A stretch of 64,000 nucleotides of DNA, from contig DBQO01000022.1 in the NCBI GenBank assembly GCA_002305275.1, positions 51,689-115,688 on the forward strand, read 5' to 3'. Positions 25,560 through 34,790 of the stretch are shown in pieces (within the stretch, counting starts at the first letter, position 1; each line of letters opens with the position of its first letter). This stretch comes from Bacteroidales bacterium UBA1392 (GTDB lineage Bacteria > Bacteroidota > Bacteroidia > Bacteroidales > UBA932). The position numbers and the translations under genes were made by a program. Under the pieces are notes generated by a model that saw only the letters and a program-made list of their open reading frames with translations, had not been told where the DNA came from and made no database searches.

Positions 25560-28500
25560 ATGAAGCGTTTATACCTGCTTATAATTGCATCGCTGCTCTG
25601 CATAAATGCAGCGGCTCATATTCCCTATTGGAACGACCTTCAGACTACCGGAGTCGGTAAAGAGTATCCGAGGACGGAGTTTTCCGTTTTTAGCAGCCGT
25701 GAGGCGGCCCTAAATGGTACATACGAATCCTCTCCTTACCATCTCTCCCTCAACGGCACCTGGAAATTCCTCTATACAGATGACTACAGGGATTTACCCG
25801 CCGGTATCGAGAAACCCACCTTTTCCACGGCAGAGTGGAGCGACATCAAGGTCCCCGGCAACTGGGAGAGACAGGGATTCGGTATTCCCATTTATGTCAA
25901 TCATCCTTACGAATTTCCCTATACAAGGAGCGTGAAACCAGCTTTACCGGAGGCAATTCCGACAGGGGTCTATCAGCGCACCTTCACACTACCTCAAGAG
26001 TGGAAGGGCAAGGAAATATACCTCAATCTTGACGGAGCAAAATCCGGCGTCTATCTCTATATAAATGGTGTGGAAGTTGGTTATAGCGAAAATTCCAAGG
26101 ATAGGGCGCAATGGAAAATCACCCACTTCCTCAAATCCGGAGCCAACCATCTGGTAATAAAGATTATGAGGTGGAGTACCGGTACCTGGCTGGAGTGTCA
26201 GGATTTCTGGAGGATCAGCGGTATCGAAAGAGATATCTATCTCTCGGCTCAGGAGCAAACTTCGCTTCGTGATTTCACAGTTACTCCAATCCTCAGCGAG
26301 TCCGGTGAGGGTCAGCTTACGCTCCGTATGGAGTTATTCAATCCCGATTCCCGCCAGGTGGAGGCAGGGTTTGAGCTGCTTGACCGGAATGGAGTCACAG
26401 TTGCCTCCGGAAGTAGCGCTACAAACGATCTCAGTGTGAGTTTTAATGCTAAAATAGAAAATGTGAAGCCATGGTCGGCGGAGCATCCAAACCTCTATAA
26501 TCTGATAATGAGGGTTGAAAATGAATACACCCCATTTAAAGTGGGATTCCGCAGATTGGAGATCAAGGATGGCCTTTTCTTCGTCAATGGACAACCAATC
26601 AAATTTAAGGGAGTAAACATCCACGAGCACGACCAGAATACCGGACACTATATTAGCAGGGAACTTCTGCTCAAGGACCTCGAACTGATGCGTCAGCACA
26701 ATATCAATGCAATCCGGACAGCACACTATCCCCAGCCGAGATTATTCTATGAATTGTGCGATGAGTTGGGCTTCTATGTCTATCACGAGGCCAACATCGA
26801 GTCTCATGGGATGGGATACAATTTACGGGAGGGCGGCACTCTGGGCAACAACCGCGACTTTTATGCACTGCACCAGGACCGCATAATAAATATGTATGAG
26901 AGATGTAAAAACTATGCATGTGTCACAATCCTCTCTCTGGGCAATGAGGCGGGCAACGGGTACAATATGTACAAGGCCTACGAATGGATAGAGGAGCGCG
27001 AAAAGAGAAATCCCGGAATGAATCGTCCCATTGTCTATGAAAGGGCGCTGCTGGAGTGGAACACCGATATGTATGTGCCTCAATACCCCTCTGCCGACTG
27101 GTTTGCAAAGATGGGCGAAGAGGGATGCGACCGCCCCGTAGTACCGAGCGAGTATTCTCATGCAATGGGCAATTCCAACGGCGGTCTAAGTGCACAATGG
27201 AGACAAATCCGCCTCTATCCCCAACTGCAAGGGGCTTTTATCTGGGATTGGGTAGATCAGGGGTTCCTCGAGAAGGATGAAAAGGGATATGAGTATTGGG
27301 CCTACGGAGGGGATTATGGTGTAGATATGCCCAGCGACGGCAATTTTTGTTGCAACGGTATTATAGCTCCCGACCGGACGCCGCATCCCTCCATGGCTGA
27401 AGTTCGTCACGCGTATGGCAATATCCTGTTCGAAGCCGATGATCCCGCCTCAGGCAAAGGATTTACCATTACCAATCTCCACTATTTCACCTCTCTGGAG
27501 GGATATGACATTTACTGGTTCATAGAGGGAGACGGTAAGATTGTTCGTAAAGGAAAACTCCATTTCTCCACTGCACCCCAGTGTGTGGAGTCATTTGATA
27601 TTTCCTATAAGAGATTGAAGTTCAAGGAGGATGTGGACTACTATATCCGCTTTTCGGCTGTGACGAAAGAGGCGGAGCGGCTGATTCCTGCGGGCCACGA
27701 GGTGGCTTCGGCTCAGTTTCCCATTTCGCTTCGCGAGAATGTTACTATTCCAAGAATGAAAAAAGGCGATGCATTGGTGATCGATGAAAATGAGGAGTTA
27801 ATCCGTATCGGCAATAAACGCGTTCAAATGGTTTATGACAAATCACTCTGTACCATCACCTCGCTGAAAGTGGATGGCAGGGAGCGTTTTGCCGAAGGCT
27901 GGGGCATCAGGCCCAATTTCTGGAGAGCACCTACCGACAATGATTATGGCAATGGAATGAACCGTAAAAATGCTATTTGGAAGGAGGCCTCAATTAACTT
28001 TAATGCATCGGCCAGCGTCTCAATGGATGGCGAGGATGCTATTCTAAAAGTCATCTATTCCCTTCCTGCAGGAAATAATTTCGAAATGGAGTACCGTGTG
28101 AGTCGTAATGGTGTAATACACGTTTCTACACGTTTTAACGCTATTGAAACCGAGGCCGGAGAGCAGACTTCTCCCCTATTTGTTCCCAGAATGGGAGTGC
28201 GTTTCAGACTTGCAGCTTCCAACGACAGCTTCAGCTATTTCGGTCGCGGACCGGCTGAAAACTATGTTGATCGCAAAGAGGGTTCTCTTATCGGACTTTA
28301 TAAGAGCAGCGCAAAGGATGAGTATGTCAAATATGTCAGACCACAGGAATGTGGTCACCACTGCGACGTGCGCAGGATAGATTTCGCAGATATGATCATT
28401 TTGGCGGATGATTATATGGAATTCAATGCCCTGCGCAATTCTGTAGAGGATTTCGATCTGGGAAAACAGAGCCATGTAAACGATATTACCTCCAATATTA

Positions 28501-28640
28501 GGAATTATGTAGAGGTTTGTCTCGATTGGCGACAGATGGGAGTGGGAGGATATGACAGTTGGGGCTCACTGCCGGATGACTATGCCATGATCCCTGCCGG
28601 AAAAAATTACGAATGGGGATTCAGGCTCATATTCCCTTAG
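25560..28640 (+). CDS. GH2 beta-galactosidase (LacZ type), secreted
   Basis: A 1026-residue glycoside hydrolase family 2 enzyme. Residues 1-19 are a signal peptide ending AAA, so the protein is exported, unlike E. coli LacZ. Domain order follows LacZ: N-terminal jelly roll (YHLSLNGTWKFLY, then RDLPAG), immunoglobulin-like domain, TIM barrel with GVNIHEHDQNTGH near 355 and NINAIRTAHYPQP, the acid/base Glu in SLGNEAGNG near 460 and the nucleophile Glu in VPSEYSHAMGNS near 528, then the C-terminal beta-gal small chain (FGRGPAENYVDRKEG). Probably removes terminal beta-galactose from host or plant glycans. It is followed by a possible hairpin at 28641-28676. Confidence 0.93.
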   Translation: MKRLYLLIIASLLCINAAAHIPYWNDLQTTGVGKEYPRTEFSVFSSREAALNGTYESSPYHLSLNGTWKFLYTDDYRDLPAGIEKPTFSTAEWSDIKVPGNWERQGFGIPIYVNHPYEFPYTRSVKPALPEAIPTGVYQRTFTLPQEWKGKEIYLNLDGAKSGVYLYINGVEVGYSENSKDRAQWKITHFLKSGANHLVIKIMRWSTGTWLECQDFWRISGIERDIYLSAQEQTSLRDFTVTPILSESGEGQLTLRMELFNPDSRQVEAGFELLDRNGVTVASGSSATNDLSVSFNAKIENVKPWSAEHPNLYNLIMRVENEYTPFKVGFRRLEIKDGLFFVNGQPIKFKGVNIHEHDQNTGHYISRELLLKDLELMRQHNINAIRTAHYPQPRLFYELCDELGFYVYHEANIESHGMGYNLREGGTLGNNRDFYALHQDRIINMYERCKNYACVTILSLGNEAGNGYNMYKAYEWIEEREKRNPGMNRPIVYERALLEWNTDMYVPQYPSADWFAKMGEEGCDRPVVPSEYSHAMGNSNGGLSAQWRQIRLYPQLQGAFIWDWVDQGFLEKDEKGYEYWAYGGDYGVDMPSDGNFCCNGIIAPDRTPHPSMAEVRHAYGNILFEADDPASGKGFTITNLHYFTSLEGYDIYWFIEGDGKIVRKGKLHFSTAPQCVESFDISYKRLKFKEDVDYYIRFSAVTKEAERLIPAGHEVASAQFPISLRENVTIPRMKKGDALVIDENEELIRIGNKRVQMVYDKSLCTITSLKVDGRERFAEGWGIRPNFWRAPTDNDYGNGMNRKNAIWKEASINFNASASVSMDGEDAILKVIYSLPAGNNFEMEYRVSRNGVIHVSTRFNAIETEAGEQTSPLFVPRMGVRFRLAASNDSFSYFGRGPAENYVDRKEGSLIGLYKSSAKDEYVKYVRPQECGHHCDVRRIDFADMIILADDYMEFNALRNSVEDFDLGKQSHVNDITSNIRNYVEVCLDWRQMGVGGYDSWGSLPDDYAMIPAGKNYEWGFRLIFP

Positions 28641-28676
28641 CTCGTTTTGCGGAGAGAAAAATCTCAACGAGTTTTG
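28641..28676 (+). terminator. Possible terminator after the first GH2 gene
   Basis: CTCGTT and AACGAG, with an inner GAGA/TCTC pair, form an interrupted hairpin starting right after the GH2 stop, followed by TTTTGTT. A bulge weakens it. Confidence 0.45.
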
Positions 28677-28677
28677 T

Positions 28678-28685
28678 TAACTTTG
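28678..28685 (+). promoter_or_regulatory. -7 element for the pseudouridine synthase gene
   Basis: TAACTTTG matches TAnnTTTG and lies 40 bases before the ATG at 28725. Confidence 0.5.
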
Positions 28686-28724
28686 TGAGAAATTGAAAAG
28701 CGTAAGCCTGATCAGGAGAGAAAA

Positions 28725-29444
28725 ATGGTATACAGGAGAGTTTCAGAAACGGAGTTTGAAGATATTGCTTCGAGGATTCTATACGAAGACAACCACATGC
28801 TTATTTTCAATAAGCGTAGCGGAGAGATTGTGCAGGGAGACAAGACCGGAGACGAGCCGCTGAGCGAGACTTTGAAGGCATTTGTGGCTCAACGTGACTC
28901 CAAGCCGGGGAATGTCTTCATGGGAGTACCGCATCGTCTTGACAGACCGGTAAGCGGTGTAACCATTTTTGCCAAGAGATCCAAATCTCTCGAAAGACTA
29001 AATGCTATGTTTCGAGAAGGGAGCGTAGAGAAATATTATTGGGCTCTGACAGCTATCAGGCCTGAGCCCCTTGAGGGCGAATTAGTTCATTTTCTATTAA
29101 AAAATGAAAAGCAAAACCGCAGCTATGCCTATCCTGTCGGAGCAGGAGCCAGAGTTCCTGAAGGTGCAAAAGAGGCCCGTCTGCGCTACAAAACCCTGGA
29201 GCAGACCGAGCGTTACTGGCTTGTAGAGGTGGAACTGCTCACCGGCCGTCACCACCAGATACGCTGCCAGTTCTCCGCCATTGGTTCTCCGATTAAAGGG
29301 GATCTCAAATATGGCGCTACCCGCTCCAATCCGGACGGCGGTATTTCGCTGCATGCAAGACGCCTCTCCCTGATTCACCCTGTAACCAGGGAGCCTCTCA
29401 CAATTGAGGCACCTGTGGATTGGACACCGATATTGAAGAGATAA
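28725..29444 (+). CDS. RluA-family RNA pseudouridine synthase
   Basis: A 239-residue pseudouridine synthase lacking an N-terminal S4 domain. The catalytic aspartate is in PHRLDRPVSGVTIFAKRSKS near residue 70 (HRLDRxxSG). The later LLTGRHHQIRCQFSAIGSPI motif near 170 is also diagnostic, as is the LHARRLSLIHP ending. The target (23S rRNA or tRNA) is not evident. A purine-rich GGAGAG sits just before the ATG. It is the first gene of a set with the c-heme lipoprotein gene (12-base gap). Confidence 0.9.
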   Translation: MVYRRVSETEFEDIASRILYEDNHMLIFNKRSGEIVQGDKTGDEPLSETLKAFVAQRDSKPGNVFMGVPHRLDRPVSGVTIFAKRSKSLERLNAMFREGSVEKYYWALTAIRPEPLEGELVHFLLKNEKQNRSYAYPVGAGARVPEGAKEARLRYKTLEQTERYWLVEVELLTGRHHQIRCQFSAIGSPIKGDLKYGATRSNPDGGISLHARRLSLIHPVTREPLTIEAPVDWTPILKR

Positions 29445-29456
29445 ATTTTACATAAG

Positions 29457-30797
29457 ATGAAACTGAGACATTATATAACGGGAGTTGCCCTGATTGCGAT
29501 AGTGCTTCACTCCTGCTCGGGAGCACCTTCCGAAAGCATTCCAAGCGACTCTTATCCCGATATCATTCCCGATTATATAGGAGTAACCATTCCCGAAGGG
29601 ATAGCAAAACTCACCTTCGAAATGGCTGACGGCAGCAAATGTCGCTACGAGATGGAGAGAGAGGGTGACACTCTATGGTACACCGTCACCTCGTGGCGCA
29701 GGGGAGAGAAAAAAGGCACTCTTTACAAACCTTTCCCCGTATATGTTTCCTCCGACCCGATAGACCCCTATATTGCTTACAGATTGATAGAACCCGGGTA
29801 TGAGAGTTGGCACAACATAGTGATCGCTCAAAGGGAACTCGCATCCTACAAAGAGAGCCGTATCGTCTCCAATCGGGCCAACAATATGGGGTGTGTCAAC
29901 TGCCATACCTTTGACTCGGGGGACCCGCAAAAGATGTTGCTCCATGCGAGAGGGAAAGGAGGCGGCACTCTCTTCATGGATGGAGATCAGGTTCGATTGA
30001 TCAACCTTGCTCAAATCGGGGTAAAGAGACAAGGCACCTATCCTGCCTGGCACCCCTCCGGCCGTTACGTGGTCTTCTCCTCCAACAGCACCCTGCAATG
30101 TTTCACCATCAACGAATTCCAACCTATAGAGGTCTACGATACAGCTTCGGATATAATATTGATGGACCTGCAGACCGACTCCGTGATGCTGGTACCGCAG
30201 CTCTCCCTGGAAAGTCGCATGGAGACCTTCCCCTCCTGGTCACAAGATGGATCCACCCTCTATGTCTGCTCGGCAGAAGCAGTCGAAAATGTGGCTAACA
30301 ACAGAGGTCAGGTGCATTACAGATTGATGTCCGCAAAATTTGAGGATGGTGTTTTCGTGGGAGAACCGGAAGAACTTTTCGGCGACGACAGTTGTTCGGT
30401 CTCATTCCCCCGTTACAATGACGGTTATGTACTCTTTACCCATACTGCATTCGGCACCTTCCCCATCTGGCATGATGAGGCCGACCTCTGGATGTACGAC
30501 ACCCGATCCAAAGAGGCATTGCCGGCAGAAATTCTAAATAGCGACAAGGCCGAGAGTTATCACAGCTGGTCTTCCAACGGCAAATGGGTCATATTTGGCA
30601 GTCGCCGTCTGGATGGACGCTACACCCGGCTCTATATTGCCCATTACAAGGGTAACGGAGAGTTCGACAAGCCCTTCCTGCTGCCGCAGAAAAATTTCAA
30701 ACACAATACGCTGCGTCTGAAATCCTACAATATCCCGGAGTTCATAAAGGGTGAGGTAAAAGATTACGAAAAAGCTGTTTCAAAACTCTTCAAATGA
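29457..30797 (+). CDS. c-type heme lipoprotein with TolB-like beta-propeller
   Basis: A 446-residue predicted lipoprotein (lipobox VLHSC at residues 16-20). At about residue 141 it has CVNCH, a CxxCH covalent heme attachment site with a tryptophan-free aromatic surround. The rest is a PD40/TolB-type propeller: YPAWHPSGRYVVFSSN near 196, FPSWSQDGSTLYVCSAE near 259, FGSRRLDGRY near 379. A cytochrome c mounted on a propeller and anchored in the envelope could be an electron-transfer or sensing module. It overlaps the downstream membrane protein gene by four bases (ATGA), so the two act as a pair. Confidence 0.72.
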   Translation: MKLRHYITGVALIAIVLHSCSGAPSESIPSDSYPDIIPDYIGVTIPEGIAKLTFEMADGSKCRYEMEREGDTLWYTVTSWRRGEKKGTLYKPFPVYVSSDPIDPYIAYRLIEPGYESWHNIVIAQRELASYKESRIVSNRANNMGCVNCHTFDSGDPQKMLLHARGKGGGTLFMDGDQVRLINLAQIGVKRQGTYPAWHPSGRYVVFSSNSTLQCFTINEFQPIEVYDTASDIILMDLQTDSVMLVPQLSLESRMETFPSWSQDGSTLYVCSAEAVENVANNRGQVHYRLMSAKFEDGVFVGEPEELFGDDSCSVSFPRYNDGYVLFTHTAFGTFPIWHDEADLWMYDTRSKEALPAEILNSDKAESYHSWSSNGKWVIFGSRRLDGRYTRLYIAHYKGNGEFDKPFLLPQKNFKHNTLRLKSYNIPEFIKGEVKDYEKAVSKLFK

Positions 30798-32203
30798 TGA
30801 AAAATAGAGAAAAATATATATTGCCTGCGCTACTGTTTTTGGTTGTATTTGCTATCGGAGCCCTTTTCCAGCGATATACGGCGATAATTCAGGGACACAA
30901 CAGCCTCTTCCTGCTGACAGGAGATTATTTCAGGGAGACCTTTGCCGCACCCTGGCCCCTTTCCCATCTTCTGGAGTCATTCTTCATGCAGTTTTATGAG
31001 ATACCCATGGTAGGTCCGCTGATAAATGCTCTGGCCACAACTCTGATATTTCTGCTCTTCAACTTTATTTTACAACGTATAAAAATCCCTTTCCACAACC
31101 TGATAGCCGTTGCCGGAGCCTGCGTCTGTTGGATATTTGCAGCAATGGCCACTACTCCTCTACTACTCTATAAGATGCTTCTTATCTCATCGGGAGTGGC
31201 CCCGGCAGCACTTCTGCTAAAGAAAAGAGACATTAGACGAGCCGAAGTATGGGAGATTGCGATTGTCGGCGTTTTCATCATAATGTCAGCCCTCTTTATA
31301 TCTCTAAGCAAAGAGATACGAAGCGTAGAGACCACCGCTAAAGTGCGCTACGCCACCTGGAGGGGAGATTGGAACACAGTGCTGGAAAATGTTACTCCTC
31401 AAAGTGCCATAGACCGGCCGGAGATGATGCCCTACGCCTTCCTTGCCATGGGTTTTACAGGTGAACTGGGGCAACGCCTCTTCTCCTATCCCATACAAAA
31501 GATCGAAGATTTTGATATGGAGGGAATACAAAGCATAGAGGGCAACTTTTTCAACTCCCTGCTAAATTACTACATGGGCAATTACAATGAGGCACTCCAC
31601 CATATTTTTCAGTACTCCTGCCATTTTCCGCACGGGATGACCAATTTCTCCCTCTCGCAGATGATACGGTACAATAATGCGCTGGGCAACTACACGATGG
31701 TGCGTAAATATGCTCAGATATTGAGCCACAACCCCAGATACTCCCCATCGGCTCGTAAACTGCTGAAGAGATTTGAGGGAGCGCAAGACTCCATTCCACC
31801 CGCGGGTCATCTTAGCAGCGGAGCGCGTACCACCACCAACAATCCTCAGTACGACCTCTTGCAGCTCTCACTCGCAGGCATCAACTCCCCTATTGCACAA
31901 GAACGGTTTCTTTGCTATCTGATGCTGCAAGGGGATTTGCAGTACTTTGTGGAGGCATTCAGCATCTTTCAGTGGGATCGCATTCCTCGCCACTATGAGG
32001 AGGCACTGCTCCTTGCCGGTGTCAATCCCAATAAATTCGGTATATCAATCGCCTCGCAGCGACTCTTCAATGAGATCTCTTCCGCTATGGCGCAAATGGA
32101 TATGCCCGCAGTCGACCGTATGGCAAAAGGCACCTATTGGGAATATCACTTCCGCAAACAAAAAGAAGGAGCTTTCGAGTCGGGACTGGAGTTCGATCTA
32201 TAA
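30794..32203 (+). CDS. Membrane protein with C-terminal soluble domain (DUF6057-like)
   Basis: A 469-residue protein with about five membrane segments in the first 175 residues (for example LPALLFLVVFAIGALF, NALATTLIFLLFNFIL and VFIIMSALFISL). A soluble alpha-helical tail of about 290 residues follows, with TPR-like patterns (GNYNEALHHIF, LGNYTMVRKYAQIL). I recognise the family only loosely as DUF6057; no enzyme residues stand out. It is translationally coupled to the heme lipoprotein before it, so a shared envelope complex is likely. Confidence 0.6.
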   Translation: MMKNREKYILPALLFLVVFAIGALFQRYTAIIQGHNSLFLLTGDYFRETFAAPWPLSHLLESFFMQFYEIPMVGPLINALATTLIFLLFNFILQRIKIPFHNLIAVAGACVCWIFAAMATTPLLLYKMLLISSGVAPAALLLKKRDIRRAEVWEIAIVGVFIIMSALFISLSKEIRSVETTAKVRYATWRGDWNTVLENVTPQSAIDRPEMMPYAFLAMGFTGELGQRLFSYPIQKIEDFDMEGIQSIEGNFFNSLLNYYMGNYNEALHHIFQYSCHFPHGMTNFSLSQMIRYNNALGNYTMVRKYAQILSHNPRYSPSARKLLKRFEGAQDSIPPAGHLSSGARTTTNNPQYDLLQLSLAGINSPIAQERFLCYLMLQGDLQYFVEAFSIFQWDRIPRHYEEALLLAGVNPNKFGISIASQRLFNEISSAMAQMDMPAVDRMAKGTYWEYHFRKQKEGAFESGLEFDL

Positions 32204-32423
32204 AATCTCCGATGAGAGTATACATTGTCGCACATAGGTGTGGCAAATCAGAGGCAGTTCATTTTATTAATTCAGAATAACCCTCTTAACAGGCTCATAT
32301 ATCTCATTTTAACCCTAATTATTCACAAGCGGGCCGGCTTGTTGATGCTATTATATCTCTCCCGGATATATAGTAAAAAATGACATTCATTCCATATTGT
32401 TTCAGGCAAAAAAGAGGGCCGGT

Positions 32424-32438
32424 CTGACACATTGTCAG
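32424..32438 (+). promoter_or_regulatory. Palindrome CTGACA-N3-TGTCAG upstream of the dnaK promoter
   Basis: A perfect 6-base inverted repeat with 3-base spacer, 22 bases before the -24 box. It may be an operator or activator site. Confidence 0.4.
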
Positions 32439-32460
32439 TCCAGAACCCCATTTATGGTAT

Positions 32461-32475
32461 TGGCACAATCTTGGC
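32461..32475 (+). promoter_or_regulatory. Sigma-54-type promoter element upstream of dnaK
   Basis: TGGCACAATCTTGGC has the -24 TGGCAC, with GG and the downstream GC separated by exactly 10 bases as in sigma-54 promoters; the -12 reads TGGC where TTGC is usual. No TAnnTTTG element is seen in the region. The start site would be near 32487, 60 bases before dnaK. Confidence 0.5.
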
Positions 32476-32546
32476 GCTATTGAATGTCGTAACGAAAAGT
32501 ATATAATAGTAATTGTAAAAATATTTAAAGAATAAGAAAAGGAATT

Positions 32547-34469
32547 ATGGGAAAAATTATCGGTATTGACCTTGGCACCACGAACTCGTGCGTAGCCGTT
32601 ATGGAAGGTAAAGAACCCGCTGTTATCATCAACAGTGAAGGCAAAAGAACCACTCCGTCGATTGTTGCATTTGCCGACAACGGCGAAAGAAAAATAGGTG
32701 ACCCCGCCAAGAGACAGGCGATCACCAATCCGGAAAGGACCATTTTCTCTATAAAGAGATTTATGGGCGAAACTTATGACAGAGTAGCAAAAGAGACTCA
32801 GAGAGTATCATACAAAGTTGTAAAAGGCGACAACAATACTCCTCGCGTAGATATTGACGGACGTCTCTATTCTCCACAGGAGATCTCGGCAATGGTACTC
32901 CAGAAGATGAAAAAGACAGCTGAGGACTATCTGGGACAGACAGTGACAGAAGCAGTCATCACAGTGCCCGCATACTTCAGCGACTCTCAGCGCCAGGCCA
33001 CAAAAGAGGCCGGTGAAATTGCAGGATTCAAGGTAAGGAGAATTATAAACGAGCCTACGGCAGCAGCTCTCGCCTATGGTCTTGACAAACAGCACAAGGA
33101 TATGAAGGTAGCCGTATTCGACCTCGGCGGCGGTACATTCGATATCTCCATCCTCGAACTGGGAGACGGTGTATTTGAAGTGAAATCCACCAACGGTGAC
33201 ACACACCTCGGAGGTGACGACTTTGACTACCAGATCATCAACTGGCTCGCTGAGGAGTTTATGGCAGATAATTCAGGTATTGACCTCAGGAAGGACCCCA
33301 TGGCTCTCCAGAGACTCAAAGAGGCTGCGGAGAAGGCTAAAATCGAGCTTTCCAGCCAAACTTCGACGGAGATCAACCTCCCCTACATCATGCCTGTTGA
33401 CGGTATTCCCAAACACCTTGTGAAGACCCTCACCCGCGCAAAGTTTGAGCAGCTCTGTGATTCCCTGATCCAGGCCACTCTTGAGCCCTGCCGCAAGGCA
33501 CTCTCGGATGCCGGACTCAAGGCATCGGATATTGACGAGGTACTCCTCGTGGGCGGATCAACCCGTATCCCTGCGATACAGCAGATTGTAGAGAAATTCT
33601 TCGGCAAAGCCCCCCACAAGGGCGTAAACCCCGACGAGGTGGTGGCAGTTGGAGCAGCTATCCAGGGCGGTGTACTCTCAGGCGACGTAACCGACGTACT
33701 CCTGCTCGACGTAACTCCACTCTCCCTCGGTATCGAGACTCTCGGCGGTGTAATGACCAGACTCATCGACGCAAACACCACCATCCCTACCAGGAAATCC
33801 GAGACCTTCTCTACTGCAAGCGACAACCAGCCTTCAGTACAGATCAACGTACTCCAGGGTGAGCGTTCAATGGCACGTGACAACAAGCAGATCGGAATGT
33901 TCCACCTAGACGGCATCACCCCTGCACCCCGCGGTGTTCCTCAGATCGAAGTTACATTTGACATAGACGCCAACGGCATCCTCAACGTGACTGCAAAGGA
34001 TAAGGCTACCGGCAAGGAGCAGAAGATCCGTATTGAGGCCTCCACAGGACTCACTGAAGAGGAGATCAAAAGAATGCGCGACGAGGCTAAGGCCAACGAG
34101 GCTGCCGACAAGGCAGAGAAGGAGCACATTGACAAGATAAACGGCGCAGATGCAATGATCTTCCAGAGCGAGAAAAATCTCAAGGAGTATGGCGACAAGA
34201 TCCCTGCTGATAAGAAGGGCGCCATCGAGAATGCCCTCGGACAGCTCAAGGAGGCTCACAAATCTCAGAACATCGCCGACATCGACCGCGCTACAGAAGC
34301 CCTCAATCAGGCATGGCACGCAGCCAGCGAAGACATGGCCAAGGCAGCCCAGGGCGGCTCCTCATGCGGACCGGACTGCGACCACAGCACTTGCGGTCAA
34401 GGCGGTCAGGGCAGCAGCGGCAGTCAGGACGGCGAGGTGACCGACGTGGACTTTGAGGAAGTGAAGTAG
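32547..34469 (+). CDS. dnaK: Chaperone protein DnaK (Hsp70)
   Basis: A 640-residue Hsp70 of normal length. The ATPase domain shows IGIDLGTTNSCVAVMEG at the start, FDLGGGTFDISILELG near 190 and VLLVGGSTRIPAIQ near 330. The substrate-binding domain follows (LLDVTPLSLGIETLGG near 393), then the helical lid and a Gly/Ser-rich tail with three Cys and the terminal DVDFEEVK signature. It folds and disaggregates proteins with DnaJ and GrpE, neither of which is next to it here. It is a single-gene unit with a strong terminator and a possible sigma-54 promoter. Confidence 0.98.
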   Translation: MGKIIGIDLGTTNSCVAVMEGKEPAVIINSEGKRTTPSIVAFADNGERKIGDPAKRQAITNPERTIFSIKRFMGETYDRVAKETQRVSYKVVKGDNNTPRVDIDGRLYSPQEISAMVLQKMKKTAEDYLGQTVTEAVITVPAYFSDSQRQATKEAGEIAGFKVRRIINEPTAAALAYGLDKQHKDMKVAVFDLGGGTFDISILELGDGVFEVKSTNGDTHLGGDDFDYQIINWLAEEFMADNSGIDLRKDPMALQRLKEAAEKAKIELSSQTSTEINLPYIMPVDGIPKHLVKTLTRAKFEQLCDSLIQATLEPCRKALSDAGLKASDIDEVLLVGGSTRIPAIQQIVEKFFGKAPHKGVNPDEVVAVGAAIQGGVLSGDVTDVLLLDVTPLSLGIETLGGVMTRLIDANTTIPTRKSETFSTASDNQPSVQINVLQGERSMARDNKQIGMFHLDGITPAPRGVPQIEVTFDIDANGILNVTAKDKATGKEQKIRIEASTGLTEEEIKRMRDEAKANEAADKAEKEHIDKINGADAMIFQSEKNLKEYGDKIPADKKGAIENALGQLKEAHKSQNIADIDRATEALNQAWHAASEDMAKAAQGGSSCGPDCDHSTCGQGGQGSSGSQDGEVTDVDFEEVK

Positions 34470-34499
34470 ACACAAACTACTATAATCTATATATCGACG

Positions 34500-34533
34500 A
34501 CAGCGGCTTTTTTAGGCCGCTGTTGTTGTTTTT
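34500..34533 (+). terminator. Terminator of dnaK
   Basis: ACAGCGGC pairs with GCCGCTGT around a T-rich loop and is followed by TGTTGTTTTT. Confidence 0.85.
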
Positions 34534-34670
34534 AAGGGAATGCGATTAGTTCTGATGGGATTGTTTAGGATTATAAGGTTCTAATAGCAAACTATCTGAT
34601 AATACCTTCTCGAATCGAGCAGTTTTGGCCGGAAAGGTTTTTCATTAATTTATTTCATCAATTTTTATAC

Positions 34671-34678
34671 TATATTTG
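34671..34678 (+). promoter_or_regulatory. -7 element for the lysO genes
   Basis: TATATTTG exactly matches TAnnTTTG. It is 112 bases before the start codon, giving a long untranslated leader. Confidence 0.5.
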
Positions 34679-34685
34679 TTGCTGT

Positions 34686-34731
34686 CAACAGCGAGCCCAA
34701 AGTGGCTTTTATGGCTCTTGAGCAGCTGTTG
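34686..34731 (+). promoter_or_regulatory. Structured 5' leader upstream of lysO
   Basis: CAACAGC (34686-34692) pairs with GCTGTTG (34725-34731) and, nested inside, GAGCC (34693-34697) pairs with GGCTC (34713-34717), leaving a 7-base bulge on the right arm. It starts within 8 bases of the -7 element, so it would be at the very 5' end of the transcript. It does not resemble the lysine riboswitch, which is much larger. Confidence 0.4.
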
Positions 34732-34790
34732 GGAAGCGATACCTTTCAGAGACTTTACTATTTTGCCAACTCTTCTAATTTTTTCGACAG

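Larger units (their letters stand above)
32204..32546. other. 343-base leader region of dnaK with sigma-54-like promoter
   Basis: No gene. It contains a palindrome CTGACA-cat-TGTCAG at 32424-32438, a sigma-54-like element at 32461-32475 and an AT-rich untranslated stretch. The bases from 32220 to 32400 show no recognisable structure. Confidence 0.55.
34534..34790. other. Leader region of the lysO genes
   Basis: No gene in the 257 bases after the dnaK terminator (321 bases between the two genes). It holds a TATATTTG -7 element at 34671-34678 and the nested hairpin at 34686-34731. Nothing else stands out. Confidence 0.6.

Noticed and set aside
34679..34790. Lysine riboswitch in the lysO leader
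   Set aside because: Only about 112 bases and a single nested hairpin; the lysine riboswitch needs a five-way junction of about 170 bases or more.
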